64,000 bases of DNA from Fomitopsis serialis (GCF_022376445.1 NW_025955055.1:62001-126000); one strand, 5' to 3'. Positions 50,501-62,709 are shown, counted from the first letter of the stretch. The notes: generated by a model not told the origin, from the letters alone. A program made the numbers and translations.

Positions 50501-50964
50501 TCAGGAACTGGCACCCTACCCCGTGAGTACCTCGAGCAGCGAGCGATCCGAGCACCGTCTCATGACTTATTTGTGCACAGGGCGACTATGGGAGGGGAGC
50601 GAGACGGAGGAAGGGACACAATGGGGGTGTGTTTGAGTGGACGTCGACTATTCTTGAAAAGCATGAAGGCTTTGTGCCGTCGCGCCTTTACCCTGGGTAT
50701 GGCATCGTCTACTACACTTATCCGTGCATCCATGCTGAGATCCGACGGTTCACGCAGCTACTCCGTCGACTTCTTCGACGGACATCACCAGGTTGTGGTA
50801 AGTGCACCGGTTACATCTCCACTCAATGTTGCTTATACCTCTCAACCAGATCGGTGGCTCCTATGCGACGATCCCTCGGCTTGCGGAGCGCCGCACCTTG
50901 CGGAACTACTACCAGCACAACTACCCGTATGCTTGGGTTGGCGCGCGTATTGCGTATGATGTTT
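47501..50964 (+). CDS. EGT1: Ergothioneine synthase EGT1 (methyltransferase + sulfoxide synthase)
   Basis: Bifunctional fungal enzyme: the N-terminal SAM-dependent methyltransferase makes hercynine from histidine, and the C-terminal DinB/FGE-like part adds cysteine sulfur using iron and oxygen. Visible: TMLLYDDRGLKLYDDIT, EYYPFSAEEEIL, VVELGAGALRKTSHVL (SAM site, split by a 270-bp intron), HILFLGSSLGNFPRGDD, NKWAYVGRYNKDQ, LFYMGHIPTFLSIHLCRLL, the iron-site LEHEAFHAE, WRPVTNGEFYEYYVD, and the FGE end IGGSYATIPRLAERR with NYPYAWVGARIAYDV. Six one-base frame breaks are needed, near 47687, 47758, 47858, 48343, 49202 and 50612. Most lie in short homopolymers. All splice sites are intact. Either the consensus is poor here or this is a recently broken copy. 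Confidence 0.9.
47888..48157 (+). other. Long EGT1 intron carrying a dispersed repeat
   Basis: This intron splits the SAM-binding motif (ELGAG|ALRKT) and is about five times longer than its neighbours. Most of the excess matches DNA downstream of the gene. Confidence 0.6.
47925..48095 (+). repeat. Short dispersed repeat, copy in EGT1 intron
   Basis: Shares CTGGGCTGGTTCTCCGCC, the ATCGTC...CTCGTCTATCTCGCTAT block and GCTGTTCCCTTCCCTCC with 51366-51530 in the same order and orientation. The two differ by small gaps. Confidence 0.65.
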
Positions 50965-51931
50965 AAAACGGGAGTGTGAGGATCTCGAAGTGCTATCATC
51001 TTTGTACAGTATGAAGTGATGTACGGTTTAGACGTCTGTCCAACGCTGACAGCATCGTGGCGCGAGGACGTTCAGAGTTCAGACACTGCTGCAGCAAGAC
51101 GACGGGGATTTGTACCCACCCATTTGCAGGCTGGAGAGCGCGCAGCAGTTGGCTGACAGGTATGTGTACCGGGTTCCTTCAGTTTGCGTCTACCTATGGG
51201 TCCATCGCGAGCGGGTCTTCGTCCTCCGACCTGTTCATGCCACACTGCACTTCCATGCAGGCACCCACAACCAGACACGCGCATACATTGACCGATATGG
51301 CGCACGACCCCGACTGCCGTGACTTTCCCGTCGTGCCCACCCACACGTCGTACGTTCTCCCTAATAACTGGGCTGGTTCTCCGCCGCTAGTACTTCATCT
51401 TGATCGCCGTCTGTCAAGCTATGTGTGCGTTGGATTGTCGATCTAGTCTATCTCGCTATTTAGACGGGACGGTGGCTGTCCCCTTCCCTCCGCGACATTG
51501 TACCATCAGTGTCCGACGAAGAGGGAACGGGGCGGTGAGGCAAGAAAAGGAAGAAGCATTCAGAGTCGCAGTTGGTACGGCGCGCTTGTTGGTCATGCAT
51601 GCCTGCAAGTGACATACTCAAGAGTCGCAGACATCCTGTCTCGACCACGCAGGTCCACGTCACGTTCGCCCCAGAGTCAATTCAACCAACATCCCGGCTC
51701 GGTATGGGTGTGGTACCCCTACCGTGATCCGTCAGAGCGCCATCGTGGGTCGCCACGGTCATCGAATTATCCTTGAGATCAATTCACCGTTCATGTACAT
51801 AACACTAGTTGAAAAAGTCATATACAGCCAGATGCGTATATGATGTGTTCGTTCTGATCACGAATATAGACTCGTGGGTGTCGATCTAGTGTGGGTCGAC
51901 CCGGACAAACTTGATCGGTGTTGATTCATGT
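50965..51931. other. Region downstream of EGT1
   Basis: Contains the second copy of the EGT1-intron repeat (51366-51530). A plus-strand phrase near 51090-51160 (LLQQDDGDLYPPICRLESAQQLAD) looks protein-like but stands alone. No gene is supported. Confidence 0.4.
51366..51530 (+). repeat. Short dispersed repeat, copy 3' of EGT1
   Basis: Direct counterpart of 47925-48095, about 3.4 kb downstream. Probably a small non-autonomous element. Confidence 0.65.
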
Positions 51932-54050
51932 CTATGTAGGCAAACTTGATGTGAGTGATTCAGGCTCTAGGAAGTGTGCAGCATGAAGACACACCATGCT
52001 TTGCGAGCCCGTCGGAGGAAGACTCAAGGACTCGGCGGGTTCATTGACTGCGCCTTGCTTAACATAGTTCCTTACATTTAGCCTAGAATCCGATATTAGG
52101 TGAGCCAACAGCCACAGAAAGCCCACTGTATGTAGTATTTGCACTTACATGGCGAGCAGTGAGTTCGCATACACTGTTGAAGGGTCATTAGCATGCATTA
52201 AGACAACAAAGGGTGAGATGTTGATACAAACATGTTCCACTTGGAGCTTGAAATATCTCCGAATAACAGGTGTTGTTTCGTGCATCTAGACAATACTGCA
52301 GAACACATAAGCATCATCGTGATATGTGAGTGTGGCTTGTGTGCAGACCATGACAAGTAATATGACACTTATTGCGCTGCAAAATGAAGGATTCACTTGT
52401 CGGATCACCAAGTGCTACATATAACATACATACCAGAGCAATACTCCACGACTGACAATGTAATTGAAAAGCCTCGTGATAATGTGTCCAGTGCTAGAGC
52501 CATATGATCATGAATATCCACTACTCTATTCTGAGCATAAGACTTCACCTTCGAAACCCAGTTCTGCTGTGTTGTAAAGCATAGCATAACATGCAAGTTA
52601 TATATGTGTCTGCGACCAGAGCTGCAGCAAGCACAAAAACAGCTGCATCCTATGACAGATGAGGTCAACAGCACTTTAATCAATAGCCTTAACAGCTCAA
52701 TAAAAGGCACATACTAATTCATCAGCCATGACAGTATTGTAAGTCAGAAGCTTTGTTGATCTTGAGGACATGAAGCTGTTGAAGAGCCAATGATGTAAGA
52801 TAGGGATTTGACAGCTGCTACATCACAGTACTGTGCAGCTGACCAGTTGTACAATGTCCCTGTCACACAAGTTATGTGGTTAGAACCCATTCACATCTAC
52901 TTGGCAGCTAACAGCAAGGTTTACAAACATATAGTTGAGCCTAGTACAGGCATAAAGAGTTAGATTCACATCTGCTTGAGTGATGATTGATCAGTTTTGT
53001 AAAATTTCTACATACCTGATGACAGAAGCACAAACATAACCTTTCCAAGTTATCTGTGGTGTGAGGACTTGAATAGACACAAGCCTGAGGTAGAACATCT
53101 CACTGAGGGTAGAGTTATGATGATCAATGAATGATTCATTTTTGGTGCTGTCATATACTGCTTGAGACCAAGATGCAGCTGCTGCTTGAATTCACAACTC
53201 ACATAGGAGACCATGGATCTTCTGCAGGAAATACCTAAATAGAGGTAAGGCTCAGAGGCTGCAGACAGACTAGCACTGGTGTTTACTTACCATTGCACTA
53301 CAACTTGTAGTATTCCCTGGTCAAATCAATTGTTTACATAGACTGCATGACAACCATCATTAGGCAGTCAAACTCACCTTCAAAATCTGCTCTCCCTGTT
53401 TTAAGGAAGTTATACACATTGAATAGCACCTACAAAACCTTTAATCTTACACAGATATAGCTGATGAAAAAGTGTTAGTCAGAACCAGTAATAATACCCC
53501 TGAGAACATAGCCATATGGTGCACTGGGAGGAACACAGAACTCACGGATCCACTGGGAGAAGTGCAAATATATTGCCATGTGCAGTCACAAAATAGTCCC
53601 ATAATTGCTATGGTAAACAGCAAAGGGTAAGCTGTGGTTCATGGCCCACTTCAAGTAAGGTCCACTCACATGTGCTTCTGTGATAATTTTTGCTGTGTCA
53701 AGGAGCCTATAAAGGGATCATTCATTGATCAGTCATTTGTAAAATCCTCTTCATTAAACACACCATATTGCCACTACCTGTGTCAGACAATGAGTGTGCT
53801 GCAGTGAATAAATGTACAGATGATATTACCCATGACTTCACAGCACGAGTGTCACTTTGATAGTTACAGAAGTAAAATAGTGTCTGTGCCACAGTAACAC
53901 CATACAGTCTGCATATGGACAGTGGCATCATGAATTCAATGATTGACACAATCAAGGGATGACTCACAGGTGAGACAGAATGAGGCCAGCAAAGAGTGGA
54001 CCTGTGTAGTTGCTGATTACAAGCTTCATTTCGGCTGTTACTTGTGGATA
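51900..54050. repeat. CpG-depleted block 3
   Basis: Again very few CG dinucleotides over about 2 kb with TG/CA excess. Normal CpG frequency returns at about 54055 on the right. Confidence 0.6.
51932..54000 (-). pseudogene. DUF6534-like multi-helix membrane protein relic, second copy
   Basis: On the minus strand, 53920-53830 reads YGVTVAQTLFYFCNYQSDTRAVKSW. A GT-AG intron follows, then a tiny exon (VVAIW), another intron, and LLDTAKIITEAH near 53710. Exon order and splice positions match the plus-strand copy at 22539-24020. A possible last exon ends at 51932 (SRLNVRNYVKQGAVNEP). No credible start codon is seen and the middle could not be joined. The two copies share ancestry but lie in different surroundings. 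Confidence 0.45.
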
Positions 54051-54054
54051 GCAG

Positions 54055-55235
54055 TGGTCGTCAGCATCGTCGACCTTGGTATATATATGCGAGTCACAAA
54101 CCTCCAATCAGATCATGATATTGACGTTAGTCTACAATATGTGCGCTGCCAGTGATAGCTGTCAGAAGCCTGTCAGACGCATTCGGAAACAAAAGTTGCA
54201 GACGGTAGAAGACATCACGGTAGACTCGAAATAGAACAGCTTGTACACCGACTCCTGAGGAGGCTGGCGTTCATAGGACCTGGAAATGGGATATGTTACA
54301 ATCATTCAATTGGTATCTATCATTCACGGCAACCTCACCTTCGATGGACTTTGCAAATGAAACACGGTGGTGAATTGGCCGCCCGTCGACGCTCATGGTG
54401 ACTGACATCTCACGTCATACACATTTGCAATGGCGACGATAATAGAAATGACTGACCAATTTACAGCGAGCGAGGCGCGGGGGCTTGGAGCATCCGATTT
54501 ATGATACGCCACTCGGCAGATACGTTACAGAGCATCACGCACGAGTATTTCTGCATAGCACTGGCAGGGACTAATCCCTTGCAGTGTTGGTGTTCTTGAA
54601 GGTTCTTCATAAGTAGGTCCGTCTCGTTCAACTCATTTCGTGCCTGCGTTTTCGGCCGTCAGAGAGGGCAGATTACCAGAAACCGAGTATCCTCCTCCCC
54701 CCCAAGGCGTGCGCGATGGTGAGTTCTGGCAGGCCAATCTGTCAGTATTGTCAATCAGTCGAAGACATGAAGAGACATCGTGAGCGTAGTACGTACTCAA
54801 CTGCCAACTTTCGACCAGTTCTGCGGTGTCTCTGCTTCTGTTATGCGCGCCGAAGGCTTCGGCGAACAAGTTTTGAGGGCTAAGCTTTCGTCACGTCTGT
54901 TTTGGTGGGACTCTTCAATCGTTGACGACGGCTAGGAATAATGATAATTTCGATACTTGGTGTGCCTGTGATACCGATGGATGCTTGTCAACTTGAACTT
55001 GTTCTGGCAGGACGAGTCGGAGATCAGTCGCTCCGTGTAACAGTGCCATTGATTATGCCGAGCACCAGGCAGTAGGTCACGGTAGCAAGGCATGAAGCAT
55101 AGGCTACAGAGCACGACCTTGGCACGACCGTTCGAAAAGCTGTAGCTCAGCGGTGTCTTGGCTCCGAGTCAGTTTAGTTCGAGAGTGAGCGAATCCAACA
55201 CAGTAGCGCTAAGCGGCGGGCGCTGTGCCCGCCAC
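54055..55235. other. Intergenic region, no gene seen
   Basis: Normal CpG content. Minus-strand phrases such as QPPQESVYKLFYFES near 54250 are isolated. No gene, RNA or repeat is supported. Confidence 0.4.
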
Positions 55236-58200
55236 AACCGCGTTCATCACGTGGTGCTGTTGATCGCGTCGGACTCCGCCGCGGTGGTCTTCAGCCACAG
55301 GCGAGACCGGAACACGACTCAGACCTCAACCTCGATGTCGACGCACACCAGTCCCTCGCACCCCATTTCACCCCTTCCGTATCGGGCGCTCTACACTTTG
55401 CAACGACTCCTGCGTCCTTCCGATGGCCTCCATCGCTCCAGGCTCCCCCGGTTCACGACATCGCGCGCACGCCTCGCCAGCCACCGAACTGCTGCCTTCA
55501 GCCAACATGATACGCTCTCTAACCGGAGTGGAATCTAACCCTAAGCATTTATGGGGCTGTTCTGTGCTCATCACTCAGCTCAGGGACTACAGCGTCGCGT
55601 CTGGTGATGTGTCCCGAGCGATGGCACGTTATATGGATGGGAGTCCTTGCCTGACGGTGCGCAGTCGTGTGGCCTGAATCTTGCAGTTCATAGCCTCGGT
55701 ACAATCCTTACTACCTGCTCTGATGATTTGCTCGAGGTGATCTCTCTCAGCGCCCTTTATCGCATCTCCAGAAAGTGCCCCATACCCGCGTACCAGTCGA
55801 CGCGTCGTCCAGACATGTACGCACAGATCTCCGCCAGCGTCTGCCTAGCGACCCCTCGCCTCTTGCATCATTGTCACCGCACAGGATGCCATGCCTTCGG
55901 GCGTGCGTCCAAGCATGAGATGGGGGAAGGCGATGCCGGAAAGCGCGAGATTCGTCTGCGATGATGGCGGGCTGCGGGGTGGGCACCAGAGTAGCGTCGC
56001 GGGTTCATAACGGGCTTGAGCTCCGAGAGTGAACGAGCCACGCACATCCAGACAGGTGGTGACCAAGGAGCAGTACCAGGCGGATAGGTCACGTACAGGC
56101 CTCGATGCCTCCTTTGCCTATCGTCGCTCTCTGCTCGATACTGGCCGCAGCGCATTCTGACGGCTTGGAACGACATCCTGTATAACCTTCTCGACGCGTA
56201 TTCCCGCTACGAGCATTCCGCACAGGGCACGAGCAGCCCGAGCCCCCGGGCTCACCTCCGAGGGCCAGGTCGTAGGGCATGGCCCACCCCCGGCGATATT
56301 TATGTGGCTTTCTGCTCGCCGTAGGCTGCCTCTGTGTCCGCTGCTTTCCCCAAGGCAGCGAGCAGGGGCTGGAGCCTAGAAGCGTCGGCTGGCGCATCGA
56401 AACTGCATGGCTTCGCGGCTAAGTGGTTGGCTGGAGCACGGGGTGTGCGTGTGTTTGTCTGGACGCCAACGGGACGCACAGGAAGGCGCGGCGCAGCGTT
56501 GTGGAGGTAGCTTGGGCGCAGGAGGGGTATGGGTACAGGTGCGTGTGGGCCGCGTCGAAACAAGAGATGGTCGTGGCCCGGAAGCCCGCGTGGAAGGGGG
56601 GATCGGTGACGATGGTGGTTCGCCGCTAGACGTATGGTCCTCCCGTGTCTGTTCAACCGCCCCCAACTCCTGTCCTTCCAGCACAGGAAGGCGGACAGCG
56701 ATCACCCACCACACGTACTCGGTTCTCACTGTGCTGTTGTCGTTCTGCACTGTCCTTGGTCATGCTGTGGCGATCAGGCTTGCGTCTGTACCCAGCCGAG
56801 GCCTCTGGGGCGTCTGAATGGCTCCTTGACAACTTCGTTTCTGACGTTCTGCGGAGACCTGTCTCCTCGAACTGGTTCTTCTGGCTCTGTTCTCGCCCTT
56901 CCGTGCAGCATTCGGTTTTGGAAAGCTCCCCGCTGTCGCCGCTGGGCGCGATGTTCGGTGATCCTGCGGCTGGTACCGCTTGCTCTGTTCCTCTCACCCA
57001 CGCAGATCTCCGTGAAGGACGGCCCACTGGCTTCAGATTCCTCCCGTTGTCGTCAGAGTTGCGGTTCCTTCGGGACGCCGTAACAGAGCTTCGTGCTCGA
57101 GTCTGACGACGGTGAGTGCCCTCGGGCCTGGCAGTGCAATCAGCTGGTGGGTGCGGTTCCCTGGCGGCAGGCTCCTCTGTGTGGGGCGCAGGGTTGCAGA
57201 CGAGTGATGAGTAGGCCGTGGGTGAGGACTCGCTTCTCAGTATGTTGCAGCGCGTGTGGGTGCTGGATGGTGTATGCGTGCAGGAAGGCGGGGCAGTCCA
57301 GTTGGCTGGCTCGGAGGCAGCGAGCGGGACGTCGGCGTGGACTGTGGTCTGCGAGAACGCGTTGGGATGGTCGGAAAGCGTCTTATGCTTTGGTGGCGTT
57401 TGCCTCCCACAATATAGCATGGTCCTCTGGCCCCTCGTGGGTAAGGATGGCGTTGGAAAGTCAGGCATGGTGGTGGAAAACCCGAAGCCCTCGGGCGCTA
57501 GGGGAAGTACTATGGAGCAGGAACTGAGAGCGCGCGTGTGGGCGTGGGTCTCGTGTTTGAGCTGGTGTCGTTGCGGGGGAAGAGGGCGTGGTCCTGCCCT
57601 CTTCGAGAGTGCGTTGACAGACGACGTGCGACGCAGCTTGTCTGCGTAAAAATGCTTTCGAAGCAAATTTTTTCCACATTGATGTCTTCGTGACATCTTG
57701 CTCTGTCTCCGTACATACCCTGGTTGGCGGTGGTCGTCCGAAAACAGTGCGTGCTAATGGCTTTCCGATTCGCTCTTCGAATGCTGACACTGGGAAGCGC
57801 ACAGATAGCACTTCAACTCTACGACATTTATTGGCCATCAGCATACTGGAGATCGTAAGCACATCATCTGTCCATGTCTGTCTAAGCTATATCTATGTTG
57901 CCCCCGTTCTGTCTGATCGCACTCGAGAACGGGTCTTGCATGTCAGGCCTCTTGTCTTGTGCCAGTGTCCATCCTATCAACAGTGTTGATCTAGTCTTGA
58001 TACTGCATCAAATGAGCGTTGAGCAATCTGTGACATGCATCGCTCTCGGGCTTCCGTCATGTTCGTCAGACCATCAGTCATGTACTACCAATACAAATCT
58101 ATCGCTCTCCAAGTAGATCTCAAGACTCAAAGTCATGCAATGCATGTTTTCAGTTATCGCGTGCTGTGGACCATTCGATGTTCACGGAGGCGCGCATACG

Positions 58201-58750
58201 ATCACCATACCGGATTGTGACGAGGAGCATCCTGCGTACACAGCTCAGTCTCCGTTGTCAGGACGCGCAGATGGTAACTCACAATAGTCCTGTCCATCCG
58301 AGGACCGTCGCAGCCAGGTTCGTCCATACGAGTCCGAAGTTTTCAAGCGAGGGTAAGATTGCGGTCGTCATGATGGCCATCAACATTGACCGCAGTGCGC
58401 TGAGTGGCAGGCAATCATCGTTAAGCACGGCTGTGGATCATGCACGAAATGTGACTCACTTGCACGCCGACATGACCTCCGCACTTCGCGAGTGCAGCAC
58501 ATCGACGTTGTATGCGGACGCAGGGCTGAGCGCGAGGTCCACCTATCCCAAAGCGTACGTTAGTCTCATCTACAGATTTCCAGAATTGGCGACCGTGACG
58601 CACGCCGATCCCGTTAATGAACAGCGCGACCACATTGAGTGCGATCCCTAATCTTCCGGGGACGAACTCCGTAAGGAGCCCGCAGGCCAGGGTGCTCGCC
58701 GGCGCGAGGACAGACCCGAGGAGAGATGCGCGCAGGCGGTCCTCGGGTAC
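55236..58750 (-). repeat. Large inverted repeat, copy B
   Basis: Inverse copy of 25320-28815. From about 55236 to 57730 it is highly similar to copy A. From there to 58750 it is more diverged and overlaps exons 9-12 of the intact MFS gene. The tract is therefore the MFS 3' half plus its downstream DNA, present twice in opposite orientation about 26.4 kb apart. Confidence 0.85.
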
Positions 58751-60218
58751 CCAGACGCCCTTGCGTTTCGCGCGCCACCGTACGACCGTCATGTCAGAGA
58801 GCTTGCCGGCCAAAGGCGCGCCGACTAGTAGGGCAGATCAGTTATGCGTGATGCGCGCGTGCGAGAGGAGAGGAGACTGAACTGATGTTGCCGATTCCTA
58901 CTGGGAGGAAGAGGAGACCGACTAAGGCTTCGTTCGTGATGTTGTATCGCTTGCCCTGTAGGCTCCTGATCAGGACAGCGTAGGGAATTAGGCTGGAGTG
59001 AGACTCACTAGGGTGTATGCCAGAGGGATGCTCATGACTAACGCATGATTGAGCGGGCGTGTTCTTCGGGAAACATAGTACGTCGTGCCAACACGTACCG
59101 AAATCGGTCATAAGCACTACCGTGGTGGCAAGCGTCTTCAAGACACGCAGCTCAGTATCCCAACGGTGATCTAAGGTATTCCGGACTTACCACCACGAGC
59201 AAGTTGGGTGCCCTCAACAATGTCAGGCTCTTGAGCGGGTTGAGCCAGTGCCATCTCCACTTCTCCTCGCCGAACTTGTGGTCCGCTCCGCGGGTGCCCG
59301 GATGTGATGTTTCCGGGAGCAAGTAGTACATGACGATGAACATGAAGACGCTGAGGAGGGCAAAGATCATATGCAGTGCGCGCCAGCTAGCGAAGTGCAC
59401 GGACAAGCCTCCGAGAAATGGCGCTATTGCGGGCCCTATGAGGGCAGCCTGTACAGTGGACCAGTTGTATGAGTCGCGATGTTCTCCTACCGGTGCAGGT
59501 TATGAAGAGGGGCGGCACGCTCAGACTCACGCCAAAGAATATACCCATTGCGCCCCCGCGTTCTTCGAGCGCATAAAGGTCACCGACGACTGCTGCTCCT
59601 ACGCTCATGCCGCTAGAGCAGCCTACTGCTTGTAAGACACGCCATGCGAGTAGCTGAGTAATTGAGGTTGAGGTTGCGACGCCGATCGAACCTATACATA
59701 GAGTTGGCAAGGAGTAGAGGTAGATAGGGCGACGTCCGTCTTTGGACCAAAGTCAATAACGAGGGGAAGGGGACGGAAAATCCAGTGAAGGAACTCACAG
59801 AAGCCCGAATAAGAGGCCCACACCAGGTTCCCGAATGCCACTGAGAACATGGCAATGTTGATTGTTAGGCTGTTCATGGGATGAGCGGCGCGCAGGGTCT
59901 CCGACTTTACAGTTCACAAGGCATACCTGATCACGGATGGTGTTGAGTGCATATCTATTACTAGTTGCGGTATGGCTGGGACGAAGGATCCAGTGACCAA
60001 CACTGAACCGACGGCGACCGGATATGTCTTTAGTGCATCGTACCTTGAACCACGACCAATTATAAGCACTTACGAGGAACAATACCGGCGCAAGAGACTA
60101 GAGCAAGGATGACACGCTTCCGTGCGGGCGAGAAGCGACTGTAGAGGGCAGCATGCGCGTCCGCGGGCTTCTGCGGTACGAGGAGAGCTGTCTCCTCGCT
60201 CGGTACGTGGTTGGCCAT
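58150..60218 (-). CDS. MFS drug:H+ antiporter-type transporter
   Basis: Twelve-exon gene giving an intact 471-residue major facilitator of the DHA1 (multidrug/polyamine) type in the plasma or vacuolar membrane. The substrate is unknown. Exons: 60218-60074, 60002-59927, 59869-59799, 59739-59531, 59448-59191, 59150-59099, 59037-59009, 58955-58883, 58824-58604, 58542-58460, 58399-58283, 58231-58150. Signatures: VTGSFVPAIPQLVIDM (helix 1), YGRRPIYLYSLPTL (motif A region), WRVLQAVGCSSGMSVGAAVVGDLY, GPAIAPFLGGLSVHFASWR, YYLLPETSHPGTRG before the central loop, and GAPLAGKLSDMTVVRWR. The start gives MANHVPSEETALL. The 3' half is duplicated as a pseudogene at 25.3-25.9 kb. Confidence 0.93.
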
Positions 60219-61182
60219 GGCCGTAGTAGACAGCTAGTAGGCTGCGAGGACGCAGGGGATGTGTAGGGCAGCGAAGGCAAGGAGTAGACGAGTCGGCCTG
60301 GGTTCATGTATATTTGAATCGCGGAGTAATCGCGGCCCCCTGTACGTACGGTACTGATAACAAGTCATACTTCGTATCAACCTTTGAACCCGGCGGCAGG
60401 TCCCGATCACTCAGATCCCGATCGTACGACCGAGGAACGCGTGAGTTTGTACCTTGCCCTCCCAGTCAGGCTCGGGTCACTATGATATACGGTCTAAGCC
60501 AGTTGCAGTGAGAGCTGCAAAGTGGATGACTTTGAGTGGAAATGTGCGTATGGATGAGGACCAGAGTGAATTCGCGATAAGAGACCAGTCAGGTGGCATG
60601 GTCTCTGAGTCACGGTTGCTAACTGAGACTCAGAGATCCCGAGTCAGGCAGTGCAGCCAAGACTGGGCAAACCGACTGCTTCAGGTGAATAATAATTTGT
60701 GATAGTGGAACGATGTGAGGTCCAGACAGAATCGCTGGGGATGTAGACGAAGCGGATTTCAGCGGCAGCAAGGCAGCAGAGCAAAGTCGCAATTCATGTG
60801 CAAGTCTTCGCATCCTGCAGTGGGAAAGAAAGCAGGAGTCAATCGGAGGTCGCTGAGGACCGCGCACATGACCAAACGTGGTGGCGCGCCGTCGTGCGAG
60901 CGCCGAGCGTCCCTTGCCCGCCTGGCAGTCCCGACTCGCACCAGCATCCACGGACCCTCAGGCTGAACCACTTGCTCTCTGCCTGTGCTCTGACATACAT
61001 ACGGTATACTCACCACCTACATCACTGGCGTAGGCTCGGCATACCTGACTGGCTTTCCTTCTTGGCAGGCTAGAGTCTGCGAGGCGAAGTTACCGACCTG
61101 ACTCGGAGTAAGGACGGCTGAGGCTGGGCTAGCCCTGGACGGGACGCAAGACCGAACTCGTTTTTGGAACAACACAGACACC
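60219..61182. other. Divergent intergenic region between MFS and FIST genes
   Basis: About 960 bp between divergent starts. It contains short repeats of the type CACTCAGATCCCGA/ACTCAGAGATCCCGA. No coding signal is recognised. It should hold both promoters. Confidence 0.45.
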
Positions 61183-62709
61183 ATGGCTCTCCATACAAGC
61201 ACTGTGATCTCCAGAAAAGTCTCAGACATCCTGGCCCACGTCAGCCGGGTACACCTCGCTTTCCCGGACCATATCCCCCTTTACTCGCTTTCGGCTACTT
61301 CCGAGGTAGACTCGAGAAACCTGCAGGATCTTGTTTCAAGCGTAAGCGCGCTATCCCCACATTCAGTAGGATGTCTATCCGCGCCCATACCCTCGAGCAG
61401 CCCGGCTCTGCAGGCTAACATAGCGTGCTCGATGGCTATGTTTCGCAAGGACCATGCTACGGCTTTCAGAAGTGATATACCCGGGAGGAGCGCACCTCAA
61501 GTCGGTCGATGGCACGCATTCCGGAAAAAAGACCAGACTGGCTTTGGTACCGGAGAGACCGTCCAAGCCGAGACCGAGAACGTCAACTGGGACGATGTGT
61601 GGGCGAAGAACGTCGACGTGCCTTCCCTTCCTTCCGAGCTGCAAGCCATACCGTACGTTTCTTCTATGTCCGCATTCGACGCGGCATGGTGATGGCTCGC
61701 TCCTTCAACAGAGCAGATGAGGCGCATACAATCATCTATCTGTCTGACGGCTCCCCGGAGGGTCTTTCAAACTCGCTCCAAGCACTGCCCATGGCTACCA
61801 AGGTCCTATATGCTTCGCATCGGACGAGGAACATGCATATCTGATCTACAGGATCCCTGAAGATAGGGCTCATCGCGTCTTCCACGCCATTCATCACCGG
61901 CCGGCCATATACCCTCTTTCATGGCAAATCAGTGTACTCGTCTGGTGCAGTAGGCCTCTGCATCCACTCATCTTCTCGTCCGGAGCTACACGTAGACTTT
62001 CCGGGTATGCAGGCCCTGACGCCGCCCATGGTCGTTACAGAGTACGTGCCCTGATGTTTCTGTGCTCCCTTCTGACCTTTCGCCTTCTCCTCAGATCGGA
62101 AGGAAACCTGGTCCTCGCGCTGGACGATGAAAACCCATCGCGCGTGCTCCTCTCAGCAATCGAGAGCGGAAGGAACTTCTCGGCGACAGACGACCAAAGC
62201 GCGAAGCTTCTCAAGGTCATGAAAGACGACACGTTCTTCCTCGGCACTCTCGAACCTGGCACCTCAAAAATACGCCAAGTCTACCATATAATCTCCGGAG
62301 ACCCTGCTCGAGGTTCGCTGGCGATGGAGAGCGATTCCGCGCCCTCTCAAGGAACGAAAGTCCAGGTTCGTCGTACCTTCAGACAGCGAAACCTCTGTAG
62401 CTTACATTGCTATAGATCTTCCGCTCGCCCGCGCACGCCAACCCGAATATGCTGTCTCGCTATAAGTTGTCCTCGAGCGAGAACGGAAGTCTGCGGCGAA
62501 TGGCGTTCGCAGTCGCGCCATCAGACCCTATGCACGGCGAGTCTGGGGACCACGGCGAGACTGTAATACTCGAAGACACATTCTTGACAGCGTCGGAGAA
62601 CGGGTTCGTCGTCGATCGCCACGCACCTGGTGGGACAGAGCGCGAGCAGCCTTGGATGTGCAAGCTACCGGGAGCTGTAGCGGAGCTGCGGTGGGTCTCG
62701 GCGTCGTAG
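61183..62709 (+). CDS. FIST-domain protein
   Basis: 434-residue protein with FIST-type sensory domains (N and C parts), a family proposed to bind small ligands such as amino acids; its role in fungi is not established. Exons 61183-61652, 61712-61802, 61863-62041, 62095-62365 and 62416-62709 sum to a multiple of three. Motifs include ARRVH-like HVSRVHLAFPDHI, IYLSDGSPEGLSNSL, IGLIASSTPFITGRPYTLFHGKSVYSSGAVG, LHVDFPGMQALTPP and the C-terminal RRMAFAVAPSDPMHG. The third exon uses the acceptor CCTGAAG; the nearer TACAG would break the frame. It starts at ATG 61183 (MALHTSTVISRKVSD). Confidence 0.82.

Noticed and set aside
55140..55195. tRNA-like A-box (TAGCTCAGCGG) with a TTCGAG downstream
   Set aside because: Spacing and B-box do not fit, and no acceptor or anticodon stem pairs.
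47501..60218. Ergothioneine gene cluster with EGT1 and the MFS gene
   Set aside because: They are about 7 kb apart, separated by relics and a repeat, and the MFS family is generic. Nothing links them functionally.
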